Assembly (NCBI RefSeq): GCF_014194695.1
Contig: NZ_JACIAH010000008.1
Location: 124,001-188,000 of the forward strand
Length of the DNA: 64,000 nt
Direction: 5' to 3'
Source: Rhizobium sp. BK399
GTDB lineage: Bacteria > Pseudomonadota > Alphaproteobacteria > Rhizobiales > Rhizobiaceae
Numbering within the stretch: the stretch's first letter is position 1; every line of letters starts with the position of its first letter. A model generated the notes under the pieces. It had not been told where the DNA came from, made no database searches, and worked only from the letters and a program-made list of their open reading frames with translations. Made by a program: the position numbers and the translations under genes. Shown piece after piece: positions 18,499-27,006 of this stretch.

Positions 18499-20217
18499 TT
18501 AGCGCGACCGAAGTTCCTGGACGGAGTGCCGTCCCACTCTGAGGCTCATTTCGATTTCCGCCGCCGCCGTTTCAAGTGCCTCGCGCGGCGTCTTGTTGCC
18601 GAGCAAGGCGTCATGGATTTCCGTGCCTAGCACCTTCTCGATAGTTGTGTACTGGGGAATTTTGGGGCGCTGCCAAGTATGTAGCAGACTCTTCTTTGCG
18701 AGCTGATCCACAAACCGGACGATCGGCGAGCTGGCGGCTGCTTCCGGATCGGCGCTAACCGAGAAGCGCGGCGCGACCGGAAAGCCGTTCTTTACGTGTG
18801 CTTTCATCGCCTCCCGTGAAGCCATCCAGGCGATCGCGTCGGCGGCCAATTCCACGCGTTCTTCTGGCAGATTGGTTGGAATGCAGAAAAGAAAGCCGCC
18901 GATGGGGGAAGCACGGGTGCCGCCGGGTCCCGAAGGCTGGGGCAGATACTCAACTCGCCGCTTTACCGTGGATTGGACATCGTACTCGAACCGAGCGGCT
19001 CGCATCGTCCAGAAGTATCCGAGGCTGGCTCTTCCTTGCAGGAACACGTCGAGCGTCTTGTCCCACGCCATCTCCAATATGGCTGGCGGTGAGATCTCCA
19101 TTAGCCTTCGCATGTATTCGAGAGCAGCGAAGCCTGCATCCGAAAGGATGGTACATGTTAGTTCATCGGGGTCGAGGCCTTCTAGGGTGTAGCCTGAGCG
19201 CGTCTTGCGCAGCGAAATCGCTGGCTGTCCGCATGCACCCAGGAAGAAGAGGAAACTAGAGGCGATGGGCATGCCGCGCGCACCGTCCCAGACTGCCCCA
19301 TACATACCTTCGTCAGGTGAGTGAAATTTGCGCCCAGCTCTGATCACATCCTCGAACGTCTTTGGAAACGAGATCTCTGCTTCGAGAAAGAGGTCCTTTC
19401 GCGCCGCAAGGAATTCGACGGTGCAGTATCCAGGAACGCCATAGTCTCTTCCGTCCCATGTCGCCGACGACCAGATGGAGGGATGGAAATCCAACGGGTT
19501 GATGCCCGTCCGCTGAACGTATTGGTCGATTGGACGAATGATACCGCTCTCTGCGAATTCGCCAAGCCACGGCATGTTGATGGCGATTACGTCGTAGTCG
19601 GAGAGCTTCTTAGCGGCATTCTCTCTCGCCCGCCGATAGACTTCCGGTAGCGGCAGCAGGTCGAAATTCTTGCGGGACGCAAGGTTACTGCGGAAATCGG
19701 CCCACATGTTCCGCATGGCGGAAAAGTAGTTGTCGTCGTTCAGCAGAAATCGGAGTTCGATCTGTGCCTCCGCGCGTCTCTGGACGAGCCGCATGGGCGG
19801 GATGATCTGCGATCCGAGCGGTGTGCCGCCGAAGTAGTATTCGTCCTCTTCTTCGCCCGCGCGAAGGCCCAAGGTCTGTGCGAGGAGAGATTTCGTTTTT
19901 CGAGCATAGTTCTCAAATGATCGCAAAAGTTGCTCGCTCGGCTGCAGGGCATAACGCTGGCCGGAGGACTTGGAGACCTTTATGATGTGTCCGCTGTCGA
20001 TGAGACGATTGATCAGCCTCATCGAAGTCGCGTACGGGAGGCCCGACTCTTGGCCGAGCGTGGAAATCGATACTGGCTGGCTGAGGATATGGGATTTGAT
20101 GAGGAAGGTGACGATCAGCCAGATCGCGTCCTCGTCAGCAGCTTCTATAACCTCCCGGAACGGTCGACGCGTCTTCTCGATGAAGTCAATGACGCGCAGC
20201 ATCTCGTATTCGTTCAC
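18499..20217 (-). CDS. Winged-helix regulator fused to an ABC solute-binding-protein domain
   Basis: 572 residues, GTG start with GGGAGG six bases upstream. No signal peptide or membrane helix, so cytoplasmic. Residues about 25-105 form a MarR/IclR-like winged helix (IWLIVTFLIKSHILSQPVSISTLGQ..., LPYATSMRLINRLIDSGHI). Residues about 140-560 read as a family 1 extracellular solute-binding protein: DVIAINMPWLGEFAESGIIRPID, WDGRDYGVPGYC, FPKTFEDVIRAGRKF, FLQGRASLGYFWT, PIGGFLFCIPTNLPEERVELAADAIAWMAS. I infer a one-component transcription factor that senses a sugar-like ligand with a binding-protein fold. It is downstream of the dehydrogenase on the same strand (79-base gap) and probably controls the surrounding catabolic genes. 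Confidence 0.85.
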   Translation of the reverse strand: MNEYEMLRVIDFIEKTRRPFREVIEAADEDAIWLIVTFLIKSHILSQPVSISTLGQESGLPYATSMRLINRLIDSGHIIKVSKSSGQRYALQPSEQLLRSFENYARKTKSLLAQTLGLRAGEEEDEYYFGGTPLGSQIIPPMRLVQRRAEAQIELRFLLNDDNYFSAMRNMWADFRSNLASRKNFDLLPLPEVYRRARENAAKKLSDYDVIAINMPWLGEFAESGIIRPIDQYVQRTGINPLDFHPSIWSSATWDGRDYGVPGYCTVEFLAARKDLFLEAEISFPKTFEDVIRAGRKFHSPDEGMYGAVWDGARGMPIASSFLFFLGACGQPAISLRKTRSGYTLEGLDPDELTCTILSDAGFAALEYMRRLMEISPPAILEMAWDKTLDVFLQGRASLGYFWTMRAARFEYDVQSTVKRRVEYLPQPSGPGGTRASPIGGFLFCIPTNLPEERVELAADAIAWMASREAMKAHVKNGFPVAPRFSVSADPEAAASSPIVRFVDQLAKKSLLHTWQRPKIPQYTTIEKVLGTEIHDALLGNKTPREALETAAAEIEMSLRVGRHSVQELRSR

Positions 20218-20296
20218 GTCGGCCTCCCAACCGTCGTTGTGGCGGTCAGACTAGCGCGCGGATTGCGTTTTCACCAGCCAGCATGTGTGCCTCCGC

Positions 20297-21202
20297 TCAA
20301 AGGGCTTTCCTTTCGCGGCTCAGGCCAGCAAGACGTTCGTATTGCTCAAAAAGAACGAAAAAGTCCTTTTCCGCGAGTCCGTCTGCGAATGCGGCCTCGT
20401 ACTGCTGTCGGATCATCGACGCCAGATACATTGGGACATGATCAGACTTCGCTGCTCCCAGGATCAAGTCGAAGTCCTTCATCATTTGAGAGACCGAAAA
20501 GGCTGGATCGAAGTTCCGATTTACAAGAAGATCCCGCTTGTAGGCGATTAGCGGCGACGCCACCGCGCTTTCACAAATAACATTCAGCATTGTCTCTACG
20601 GACAGGTTGCCTTTTAGCCCAAGCGTCAGGGCTTCGCCGAGTAGGGCCGCGGTTGCCCCCACCAAGGCATTCAGGACGAGTTTCAGGTATCGTGCCTCCT
20701 CTCCATTTCCAAGGTAGAACTGCTTTATGGAGAAACTGGCAAGAATGGGCTTCACCTTTCGGTACGCGTCCTCCGGGCCGGAGATCATCACCGAAAGCGT
20801 TCCTGATGAAGCGGTCATCGTGCTTCCAGAAACCGGAGCACGGAGGTAGGCAACATCAACGCGCGATAAGGCGTCGGCCACTTCCGCTGACAGCTCCGGC
20901 GACACGGTACTCATCTCCACCACGATCTGGCCCGGCCTTAGCAACTCAGCAAGTGCAGAGGGGGCAAGGATGAGGTTTCGGAGGATAGCGTCGTTGGGTA
21001 TGGTCAACATCACGACATCCGATGTCTCGACCAGATCTTCAAGGCTGTGGGCGACGTTAGCGCCGAGAGCTACGACCGAGGCACGGTTCTCCGGGAGCGG
21101 CTCGTACACAGAGAGAGCATATCCGTTCTCGAGCACTCGCCTGCTCATTGGGGCGCCCATCTTGCCGATGCCAGCCCAGCCCACTCTCATTGTATCGCTC
21201 AT
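20297..21202 (-). CDS. 3-hydroxyisobutyrate dehydrogenase-family NAD(P)-dependent oxidoreductase
   Basis: Beta-hydroxyacid dehydrogenase of 301 residues; start chosen at 21202 because GGAAGGAAGG lies about six bases upstream, rather than an ATG 11 codons earlier. Rossmann motif VGWAGIGKMGAPMSRRVLENG at the N-terminus, the family's substrate loop RAPVSGSTMTASSGTLSVM, and the catalytic Lys in EEARYLKLVLNALVG. It oxidises a beta-hydroxy acid or reduces a semialdehyde; the substrate is unknown. First gene of a minus-strand pair with the solute-binding-type regulator and divergent from the SDR operon. Confidence 0.88.
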   Translation of the reverse strand: MSDTMRVGWAGIGKMGAPMSRRVLENGYALSVYEPLPENRASVVALGANVAHSLEDLVETSDVVMLTIPNDAILRNLILAPSALAELLRPGQIVVEMSTVSPELSAEVADALSRVDVAYLRAPVSGSTMTASSGTLSVMISGPEDAYRKVKPILASFSIKQFYLGNGEEARYLKLVLNALVGATAALLGEALTLGLKGNLSVETMLNVICESAVASPLIAYKRDLLVNRNFDPAFSVSQMMKDFDLILGAAKSDHVPMYLASMIRQQYEAAFADGLAEKDFFVLFEQYERLAGLSRERKAL

Positions 21203-21655
21203 GCAAAACCTTCCTTCCCTGGGGGCGCTTGCCAACCAGATACTTCGATGCTGCTATTGAGAAGGAGCGCATATGAATGGGCTGATGCGTGCCACCATGC
21301 GGCGCAAGCGCCGTCGTCTCCTCCCTAAGAAATAGTAGCTTCAGCTCGAGAGTGATTGCTGCACTGAAAATATCCGTTTCGGATAATTTAAGATTTGTCG
21401 AGGCGAGGCTCCATCATCTAGCCTTCGCTCAGGATCGCACGGCGTTTCCTGTGGGAGGAACAAAGCCGTCAGATAATTGAGAACGCGTGCAGGCCGCTGG
21501 TTTGCGCGGCGGCTTTCGTTGACTGACGATTCCGTCGCTCGGTCGGATGGTGGGAAATGAGTCAAACCTCCCTCCGGTGCGCCGCGATCGAACTGTGCGA
21601 CGACACGCAATCGGCGTGTCTTGCACGGGAACAATATGTTGAGGGAGGAGCAGTC
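21203..21655. promoter_or_regulatory. Divergent control region of the catabolic island
   Basis: About 450 bases without a gene between the minus-strand dehydrogenase/regulator pair and the plus-strand oxidoreductase operon. It contains the dyad TATCCG-TTT-CGGATA at 21371-21385, which continues as ATTTAAG. Both operons probably start here. No consensus promoter hexamers can be assigned with confidence. Confidence 0.5.
21371..21388. promoter_or_regulatory. Inverted repeat ATCCG-N3-CGGATAATT, candidate operator
   Basis: Perfect six-base arms TATCCG/CGGATA with a three-base spacer, then ATT. A close relative (ATCCG-N3-TGGATAATT, 28992-29008) precedes the second YciI gene, followed by a further half site CGGATAATT at 29085-29093. 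A shared regulator, perhaps the winged-helix/binding-protein fusion, is inferred. Confidence 0.4.
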
Positions 21656-22444
21656 GTGCCGGGATCGGTCGAGAACAAAGTCATCATCGTGACGGGTGCC
21701 GCGCGAGGTATCGGAGCTGGGATAGCTGGTGATCTCGCGGACAACGGTGCCCGGGTGGTCGTTGCGGACTTAAACGTCGACGCGGGAAGACAGACGGCTG
21801 CGAAGATTTCCGCCGGCAACCATGAGGCGCTCGCTGTCGGTGTCGATGTTGCGGATCGTCAGAGTGTTAAGGACCTGATCGCGGAGACAGTCAAGCGTTT
21901 CGGTCGCCTTGATGTCATGTTCAACAATGCTGGCATTAGTCAGACCTGCCCGTTTCTCGAGGTGACGGACGAGGACTTCGATCGGATCATGCGGATCAAT
22001 GGCCGCGGTGTGATGATCGGGATCCAGGAAGCTGCGATGCAGATGATCGCCCAAGGTGGCGGCGGCAAGATCGTCAACACGGCGTCGATTGCCGGGAAAC
22101 AAGGCTATCCGCTGTTCGCTCACTACTGCGCCTCCAAATTTGCCGTCGTGGCGCTTACCCAAGCGGCGGCGCGCGCCCTCTCTGAGCACAAAATAACGGT
22201 CAACTGCTTTGGGCCGGGCGTTGTCAAGACAGAGCTCTGGGAGCAGCTCGACCGCGAGTTCATGGACCACGGTTTGACGGATAAGCCTCAACAGGCAATC
22301 AACGAGTTCTCACAGTCGATCCTGCTGGGAAGAGTGTCTCTGCCCAGAGACATCGCGGGCGTGACGACGTTCCTGGCCTCGGACGCATCCGACTACATTA
22401 CCGGGCAGACCATCATGGTCGATGGTGGCATGGTCCTTATCTGA
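21656..22444 (+). CDS. Short-chain dehydrogenase/reductase
   Basis: Classical SDR of 262 residues. I chose the GTG at 21656, seven bases after GGGAGGAG. Motifs: TGAARGIGAG (nucleotide binding), NNAG, the catalytic Ser in NTASIAGK and Y-C-A-S-K. The C-terminal part (ITGQTIMVDGGMVLI) is typical. Such enzymes act on sugars, polyols, diols or cyclitols. First gene of the plus-strand run reaching at least to the maleylacetate reductase gene. Confidence 0.92.
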   Translation: MPGSVENKVIIVTGAARGIGAGIAGDLADNGARVVVADLNVDAGRQTAAKISAGNHEALAVGVDVADRQSVKDLIAETVKRFGRLDVMFNNAGISQTCPFLEVTDEDFDRIMRINGRGVMIGIQEAAMQMIAQGGGGKIVNTASIAGKQGYPLFAHYCASKFAVVALTQAAARALSEHKITVNCFGPGVVKTELWEQLDREFMDHGLTDKPQQAINEFSQSILLGRVSLPRDIAGVTTFLASDASDYITGQTIMVDGGMVLI

Positions 22445-22512
22445 CGCGGCGCACGCGTCTGACGCATCAAACCGTCCGGAGGTCCAGGGCGGAATAGCTG
22501 AAAGGCAGAGCA

Positions 22513-23586
22513 ATGAAGGCTGTAAGATACTATTCGAAAAAAGACATCCGTGTCGAAGACGTGAAGGCGCCGGAAGGGCCCCTCGGCGACGACATGGTGC
22601 TGGTGGAGCCATTGGTCTGCGGCATATGCGGCACTGATATTCACGAGTACGTTGCGGGTCCGATTGTGACGCCGGCCAAGCCGCACGTCTACTCCGGCGC
22701 AACGCTGCCACAGATCCTGGGCCACGAGTTCTCGGCACGCGTCCTCGAAGTCGGCAAGAACGTGAAGCATGTTGCGCCCGGCTCGCGCGTCTCGATTCAG
22801 CCGCTGATTTCTCCGCGCGACGACTATTACGGACGGCGCGGACTTTTCCACCTCAGCGAAAAGATGGCCTGCGTTGGTCTGTCGTGGGACTGGGGCGGGA
22901 TGGGGGAGCGGGCTATCGTCAACGGCTACAACGTGTTTCCCGTTCCAGACAGCGTTTCTGATGTGCAGGCAGCGATGATCGAGCCAGCGGCGGTGGCGGT
23001 GTATGGCGTTGACCGTGGTGGGGTCACGTCCGGAAGCTCGGTCCTTGTGTCCGGAGTTGGGCCGATAGGCGCGCTGGTTCTGCTTGCCACCAAGGCGGCG
23101 GGAGCCACCAAGATCTTCGTCTCCGAGCTCAATCCAAATCGCCGTGAACTCGCAAAGAAGCTTGTTCCTGAGGCGATCGTATTTGACCCACGCGAAACTG
23201 ATACCGAGCGTCTCTTCCGCGAGCACACCGAAGAGGGCGTCGGCCTCGATGTTGCCCTTGAATGTGTGGGTGCTGAGGCCTCGCTCAACCTATGCGCCAA
23301 GGCCGTTCGCCGCCAAGGCACGGTTGTCCAGGTAGGGCTCCATGTTCGGCCCGCGTCCATCGACGCAATGCTGTGGGCGCTCAAAGACATCACCGTGGAG
23401 GCCACGTGGTGCTACCCCGTGCAGATTTGGCCACGCATCGCACAGATGATTGGGGGCGGAGTCTTCCCGGTCGAGAAGATCGTCACCGCGCAGATCGCCG
23501 CTGAGGATGTCGTCGAGAAGGGCTTCGAAGCGCTTCTCGATCCCGCTGGCACCCATCTGAAAATCCTAGTCGACATGAAGGCCTGA
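22513..23586 (+). CDS. Zinc-type alcohol dehydrogenase, butanediol/sorbitol dehydrogenase-like
   Basis: Medium-chain dehydrogenase of 357 residues. Catalytic zinc ligands are visible (CGICGTD, LGHE, the Glu of IEPAAVA), as is the Rossmann motif GVGPIGALV. The segment that in (R,R)-butanediol dehydrogenase holds the four Cys of the structural zinc reads SPRDDYYGRRGLFHLSEKMAC, so most of those Cys are gone. Likely oxidises a secondary alcohol on a polyol or ring substrate with NAD. It lies 68 bases after the SDR gene. Confidence 0.88.
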   Translation: MKAVRYYSKKDIRVEDVKAPEGPLGDDMVLVEPLVCGICGTDIHEYVAGPIVTPAKPHVYSGATLPQILGHEFSARVLEVGKNVKHVAPGSRVSIQPLISPRDDYYGRRGLFHLSEKMACVGLSWDWGGMGERAIVNGYNVFPVPDSVSDVQAAMIEPAAVAVYGVDRGGVTSGSSVLVSGVGPIGALVLLATKAAGATKIFVSELNPNRRELAKKLVPEAIVFDPRETDTERLFREHTEEGVGLDVALECVGAEASLNLCAKAVRRQGTVVQVGLHVRPASIDAMLWALKDITVEATWCYPVQIWPRIAQMIGGGVFPVEKIVTAQIAAEDVVEKGFEALLDPAGTHLKILVDMKA

Positions 23587-23637
23587 CCGGCCCAGAGCCT
23601 CGCGAGAGGCTGCCATGAACTTGAAAGGACTTACGAA

Positions 23638-23922
23638 ATGCATTTTGTTGTTCATTGCCTCGACCATGAGGGAGCCGTCGACAAACGGCTCGCGAACTAC
23701 GACGCTCACAAGGCATATCTCTCGACTGGCAAAACCAAAACGGTGATCTCGGGGCCGCTTCTGGCCGACGACCATGAAACTATGATCGGCTCTCTCTTCG
23801 TTTTTGAAGCAGATTCCAAGGAAGAGATTGTCGAATTCAACAGGGCCGATCCCTTCACCAAGGCTGGCGTTTGGAAAACCGTCAACATCCATCCATTCAG
23901 CAAGCGGGTGGATAATCGATGA
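23638..23922 (+). CDS. YciI-family protein (TftG-like fold)
   Basis: 94 residues, a YciI/ferredoxin-like fold with the family's His (YDAHKAYL) and Asp (NRADPF). This fold includes TftG, which acts on 5-chlorohydroxyquinol in the 2,4,5-T pathway, so a ring elimination or tautomerisation step is possible here beside a hydroxyquinol dioxygenase. Its stop overlaps the next start by four bases. A second, distantly similar copy follows the maleylacetate reductase gene. Confidence 0.85.
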   Translation: MHFVVHCLDHEGAVDKRLANYDAHKAYLSTGKTKTVISGPLLADDHETMIGSLFVFEADSKEEIVEFNRADPFTKAGVWKTVNIHPFSKRVDNR

Positions 23923-24932
23923 CCATTCGTGAAGAGAAGCCCGTGATTGCGGCACTGGTGGGTCTTGGCTGGTGGGGCCGGAAGATGGCGACCCTGGTCA
24001 ACGCAGGCGGCTCTGGAATGCATTTCGTTCATGGCGTCGATCCCAATCCCGAGGCGGCAGGTTTCGCAGCCGAGATGGGGCTGCGGTATTCTACGGACAT
24101 GGCGGACGCTCTCGAGGATCCGGCGGTCGAAGCGGTTGTGCTTGCCACGCCGCATTCGCTGCATCGCGAGCAGATCGCCCGTGCCGTCGGCGCTGGTAAG
24201 CATGTGTTTTGCGAGAAGCCGCTCGACTTGACCAAGGCAGGGGCTGAAGCATCAGTGGCACTTTGCCGGGAGGCAGGGCTGGTGCTCGGAATGGGGCACG
24301 AGCGCCGTTTCGAAACACCGATCGCCTCCATTCTCGAAGCGGCGAGCTCTGGAAAGCTCGGCCGTTTGCTGCAAATCGAAGCGAACTTCAGCCATGACAA
24401 GTTTCTCGCTCTCGATCCATCGAACTGGCGTCTCAAGGCCGAGCAGGCTCCGGCCGGAGGTATGACGGCGACAGGGATCCACCTTACCGACCTTGCGGTG
24501 AAACTTATGGGTCCTGCCAAAGATGTTCGCGTCGTATGCGAAAACCTTGCCTCGTCAATACCGCAAGGAGACACGATGAGCGCTCACCTTCGCTTCTCCG
24601 GAGGAGGTACGGCCTACATATCCGCCACGCTCGCAACGCCCTTCATCTCCCGCTTCGCGGTGTTCGGCACGGAGGGCTGGATCGACGTGCGCGACAAGGC
24701 GCATGTCGAGGCACCCGACGGCTGGGTCGTTACCGAAGGATGGAAGAACAAGCCGATCACCGTCCGTGAGTTGCCTCCAGCCGAACCAGTCCGTGACAAT
24801 TTGAAAGCATTTGCCGCGGCCGTCAGAGGCGATGCGGACTATCCCATCAGTGGTACGGATTTGATCAACAACATCGCTCTTCTCGAAGCGATCGTTCGCT
24901 CCGCAAACACTGGGTTGTTGGAACCAATTTGA
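23919..24932 (+). CDS. Gfo/Idh/MocA-family oxidoreductase
   Basis: NAD(P)-dependent dehydrogenase of 337 residues. N-terminal Rossmann fold with GLGWWGRKMATLV and the family Lys motif CEKPLDLTKAGAE; the C-terminal alpha/beta domain carries GIHLTDLAVKLMG with the conserved Asp/His region. Family members oxidise sugars, inositols and other cyclitols, often through a ketone intermediate. Coupled by overlap to the YciI gene; the next dehydrogenase starts 10 bases downstream. Confidence 0.92.
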   Translation: MTIREEKPVIAALVGLGWWGRKMATLVNAGGSGMHFVHGVDPNPEAAGFAAEMGLRYSTDMADALEDPAVEAVVLATPHSLHREQIARAVGAGKHVFCEKPLDLTKAGAEASVALCREAGLVLGMGHERRFETPIASILEAASSGKLGRLLQIEANFSHDKFLALDPSNWRLKAEQAPAGGMTATGIHLTDLAVKLMGPAKDVRVVCENLASSIPQGDTMSAHLRFSGGGTAYISATLATPFISRFAVFGTEGWIDVRDKAHVEAPDGWVVTEGWKNKPITVRELPPAEPVRDNLKAFAAAVRGDADYPISGTDLINNIALLEAIVRSANTGLLEPI

Positions 24933-24942
24933 GGAGGATGAG

Positions 24943-25926
24943 ATGAAAGCTCTGGTTTTCGAAGCTCCGGAAAAGCCCGTCATCGCCGATGTAGGCATGC
25001 CGGATCTTTCGCCCAACGAGGTTCTTGTTCATACCAAAGCGGTCGGTATCTGCCATTCCGACTACGAGCTTCTCGCCGGGCGCTACATTATTCCGATTTC
25101 CTATCCGGTGACCCCAGGGCACGAATGGAGCGGCGAAGTCGTCGAGGTCGGTCGGAACGTCACGGGGTTCAGAAAGGGTGACCGAGTTGTAGGGGAATGC
25201 GTGGTGCGCACGCCCGAGCGACTCCATCATTTCGGCTTCTCAATAAGCGGTGCGGATCGAGAATACTTCGCAGTCAATCCGGAGTGGCTTCACAAGCTGC
25301 CCGACGCGGTCGACAACAAGAAGGCCGCGCTAATCGAGCCCTTCACCTGCGGCTTCTACGCCGTCCTAAGGTCTGGAGGGACGAATGCAAGCGAGACTGT
25401 GGTTGTTTCCGGTGGCGGCACGATCGGTCTCGTCTCGGCCGCCGCAGCGATTGGGATGGGCGCGCGCGTGATCGTCGTCGATCCATTGGCGTCGCGTCGT
25501 GAAGTTGCCCAACGGCTAGGGGTGGACGTCGCCATCGATCCGTCCGACGGCGGCGCAGCCGAGAAGATTCGCGAGTTAACCGGAGGGAAGGGTGCCGACT
25601 TGGTGATCGAGGCCTCCGGCCATGATGCATCTCTCGCTGCCGCGTTCGATTACGCGCGTGAAGAGGGGAGAATGTCCATGGTCGGCATCAACATTGGACG
25701 GAAGGTTCCAGTTTTGATTGGTCAGATCCAGATGAAGAACCTCACGGTGAGAGGGTGCATCGGTTCTCCGGGTGTCTGGCCCGCCGCTATTCGTTTTCTT
25801 GAGCGCACGGGGATCGACCTGTCGCCAATCCAGACACACGACTTCTCACTTACCGACGCGGTGGAAGCATTTTCGTTCGGCCAGGATCCCACGAAGAGCA
25901 TCAAGATTACATTGTTGAACGGGTAG
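24943..25926 (+). CDS. Zinc-type alcohol dehydrogenase, threonine/sorbitol dehydrogenase-like
   Basis: Medium-chain dehydrogenase of 327 residues with a clear GGAGG before the ATG. Catalytic zinc ligands: Cys of AVGICHSDYE, His-Glu of TPGHEW, Glu of LIEPFTCG; Rossmann motif SGGGTIGLVSA. The structural-zinc lobe is shortened and lacks its Cys cluster (GECVVRTPERLHHFGFS), as in the sister enzyme upstream. Substrate unknown; the context suggests oxidation of a ring or polyol hydroxyl. Confidence 0.88.
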   Translation: MKALVFEAPEKPVIADVGMPDLSPNEVLVHTKAVGICHSDYELLAGRYIIPISYPVTPGHEWSGEVVEVGRNVTGFRKGDRVVGECVVRTPERLHHFGFSISGADREYFAVNPEWLHKLPDAVDNKKAALIEPFTCGFYAVLRSGGTNASETVVVSGGGTIGLVSAAAAIGMGARVIVVDPLASRREVAQRLGVDVAIDPSDGGAAEKIRELTGGKGADLVIEASGHDASLAAAFDYAREEGRMSMVGINIGRKVPVLIGQIQMKNLTVRGCIGSPGVWPAAIRFLERTGIDLSPIQTHDFSLTDAVEAFSFGQDPTKSIKITLLNG

Positions 25927-25929
25927 AAC

Positions 25930-26988
25930 ATGACAAGACAAGCACTCATCGTCGGCGCGACCGGGATCACTGGAAGCAATCTTGCGGAAAATCTTCTCGC
26001 GAGCGGCGGCTGGACCGTATCGGGGTTGTCGCGGTCGCAGAGCCGGGTCACTGGCGTGCAGACCCTAAGCTGTGACCTCATTGATCCGCCGTCCGTACGA
26101 TCCGCGCTAGCGGATGCTAGTCCTAGCCATGTGTTCATCACGGCATGGTCCCGTCAGGAGACTGAAGCGGAGAACTGCAGGATCAACGGCGCGATAGTAC
26201 GCAATGTACTTGAGGCCCTCGCGGGAAGAGGTATCGAGCACGTCGCCCTGACCACCGGGACAAAGCATTATCTCGGGCCATTCGAGTCATACGCGAAGAC
26301 CAAGCCGGAAACGCCTTTCAGAGAGGAGCAGGTTCGCCTGCCCGGAGAGAACTTCTACTACGTCCAAGAGGACGAAGTCTTCGCCGCGTCGAAGCGGGAA
26401 GGGTTTACCTGGTCGATTCATCGGCCACACACACTCATCGGGTATGCGGTCGGCAACGCGATGAATATGGCGGCGACGCTTGCCGTGTACGCGTCGATCT
26501 GCCGCGAGACGGGTCGACCATTTGTATTTCCGGGTTCACCCGAACAGTGGGAGGCGGTAACCGACGTTACAGACGTGAGAATTCTGGCTAAGCACCTGCA
26601 CTGGGCGGCGACCACCAGCGCTGCCGCAAATCTGGCCTTCAACGTGGTGAATGGCGAGGTATTCAGGTGGAAATGGCTCTGGCCGCGTCTCGCCGCCTAT
26701 TTCGGTATCGAGGCTGCGCCCTATCCCGGAAGCCCGAAGCCGCTTGAAGTGCAGATGGCTGATGCGGGCCCCATTTGGGATGAGATCGTGGCCAAATACT
26801 CCCTTGAATCCAACGCGCTAAGGCGCGTCGCGTCCTTTTGGCATACGGACGCGGATCTCGGACGCCAAATCGAGACGTTCAACGATATGGGCCGTAGTCG
26901 AGAACTCGGGTTTCTTGAATATCAGGACACTACCCGATCGTTTACCGATGCCTTCGATCGTCTGCGATCCGACCGGATCATCCCTTAG
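25930..26988 (+). CDS. PRISE-like SDR (progesterone 5-beta-reductase/iridoid synthase family)
   Basis: Extended SDR of 352 residues. N-terminal motif VGATGITGSNLAENLL, then the PRISE hallmark segments NFYYVQEDEVFAAS (catalytic Tyr) and WSIHRPHTLIGYAVGNAMNM. In plants these enzymes reduce the double bond of enones or cyclise oxo-geranial; bacterial members are poorly characterised. In this operon an enone reduction on a ring intermediate is plausible. It starts three bases after the previous stop, and the dioxygenase frame follows directly. Confidence 0.88.
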   Translation: MTRQALIVGATGITGSNLAENLLASGGWTVSGLSRSQSRVTGVQTLSCDLIDPPSVRSALADASPSHVFITAWSRQETEAENCRINGAIVRNVLEALAGRGIEHVALTTGTKHYLGPFESYAKTKPETPFREEQVRLPGENFYYVQEDEVFAASKREGFTWSIHRPHTLIGYAVGNAMNMAATLAVYASICRETGRPFVFPGSPEQWEAVTDVTDVRILAKHLHWAATTSAAANLAFNVVNGEVFRWKWLWPRLAAYFGIEAAPYPGSPKPLEVQMADAGPIWDEIVAKYSLESNALRRVASFWHTDADLGRQIETFNDMGRSRELGFLEYQDTTRSFTDAFDRLRSDRIIP

Positions 26989-27006
26989 ATGTCGGGAGCA
27001 TTGGAT

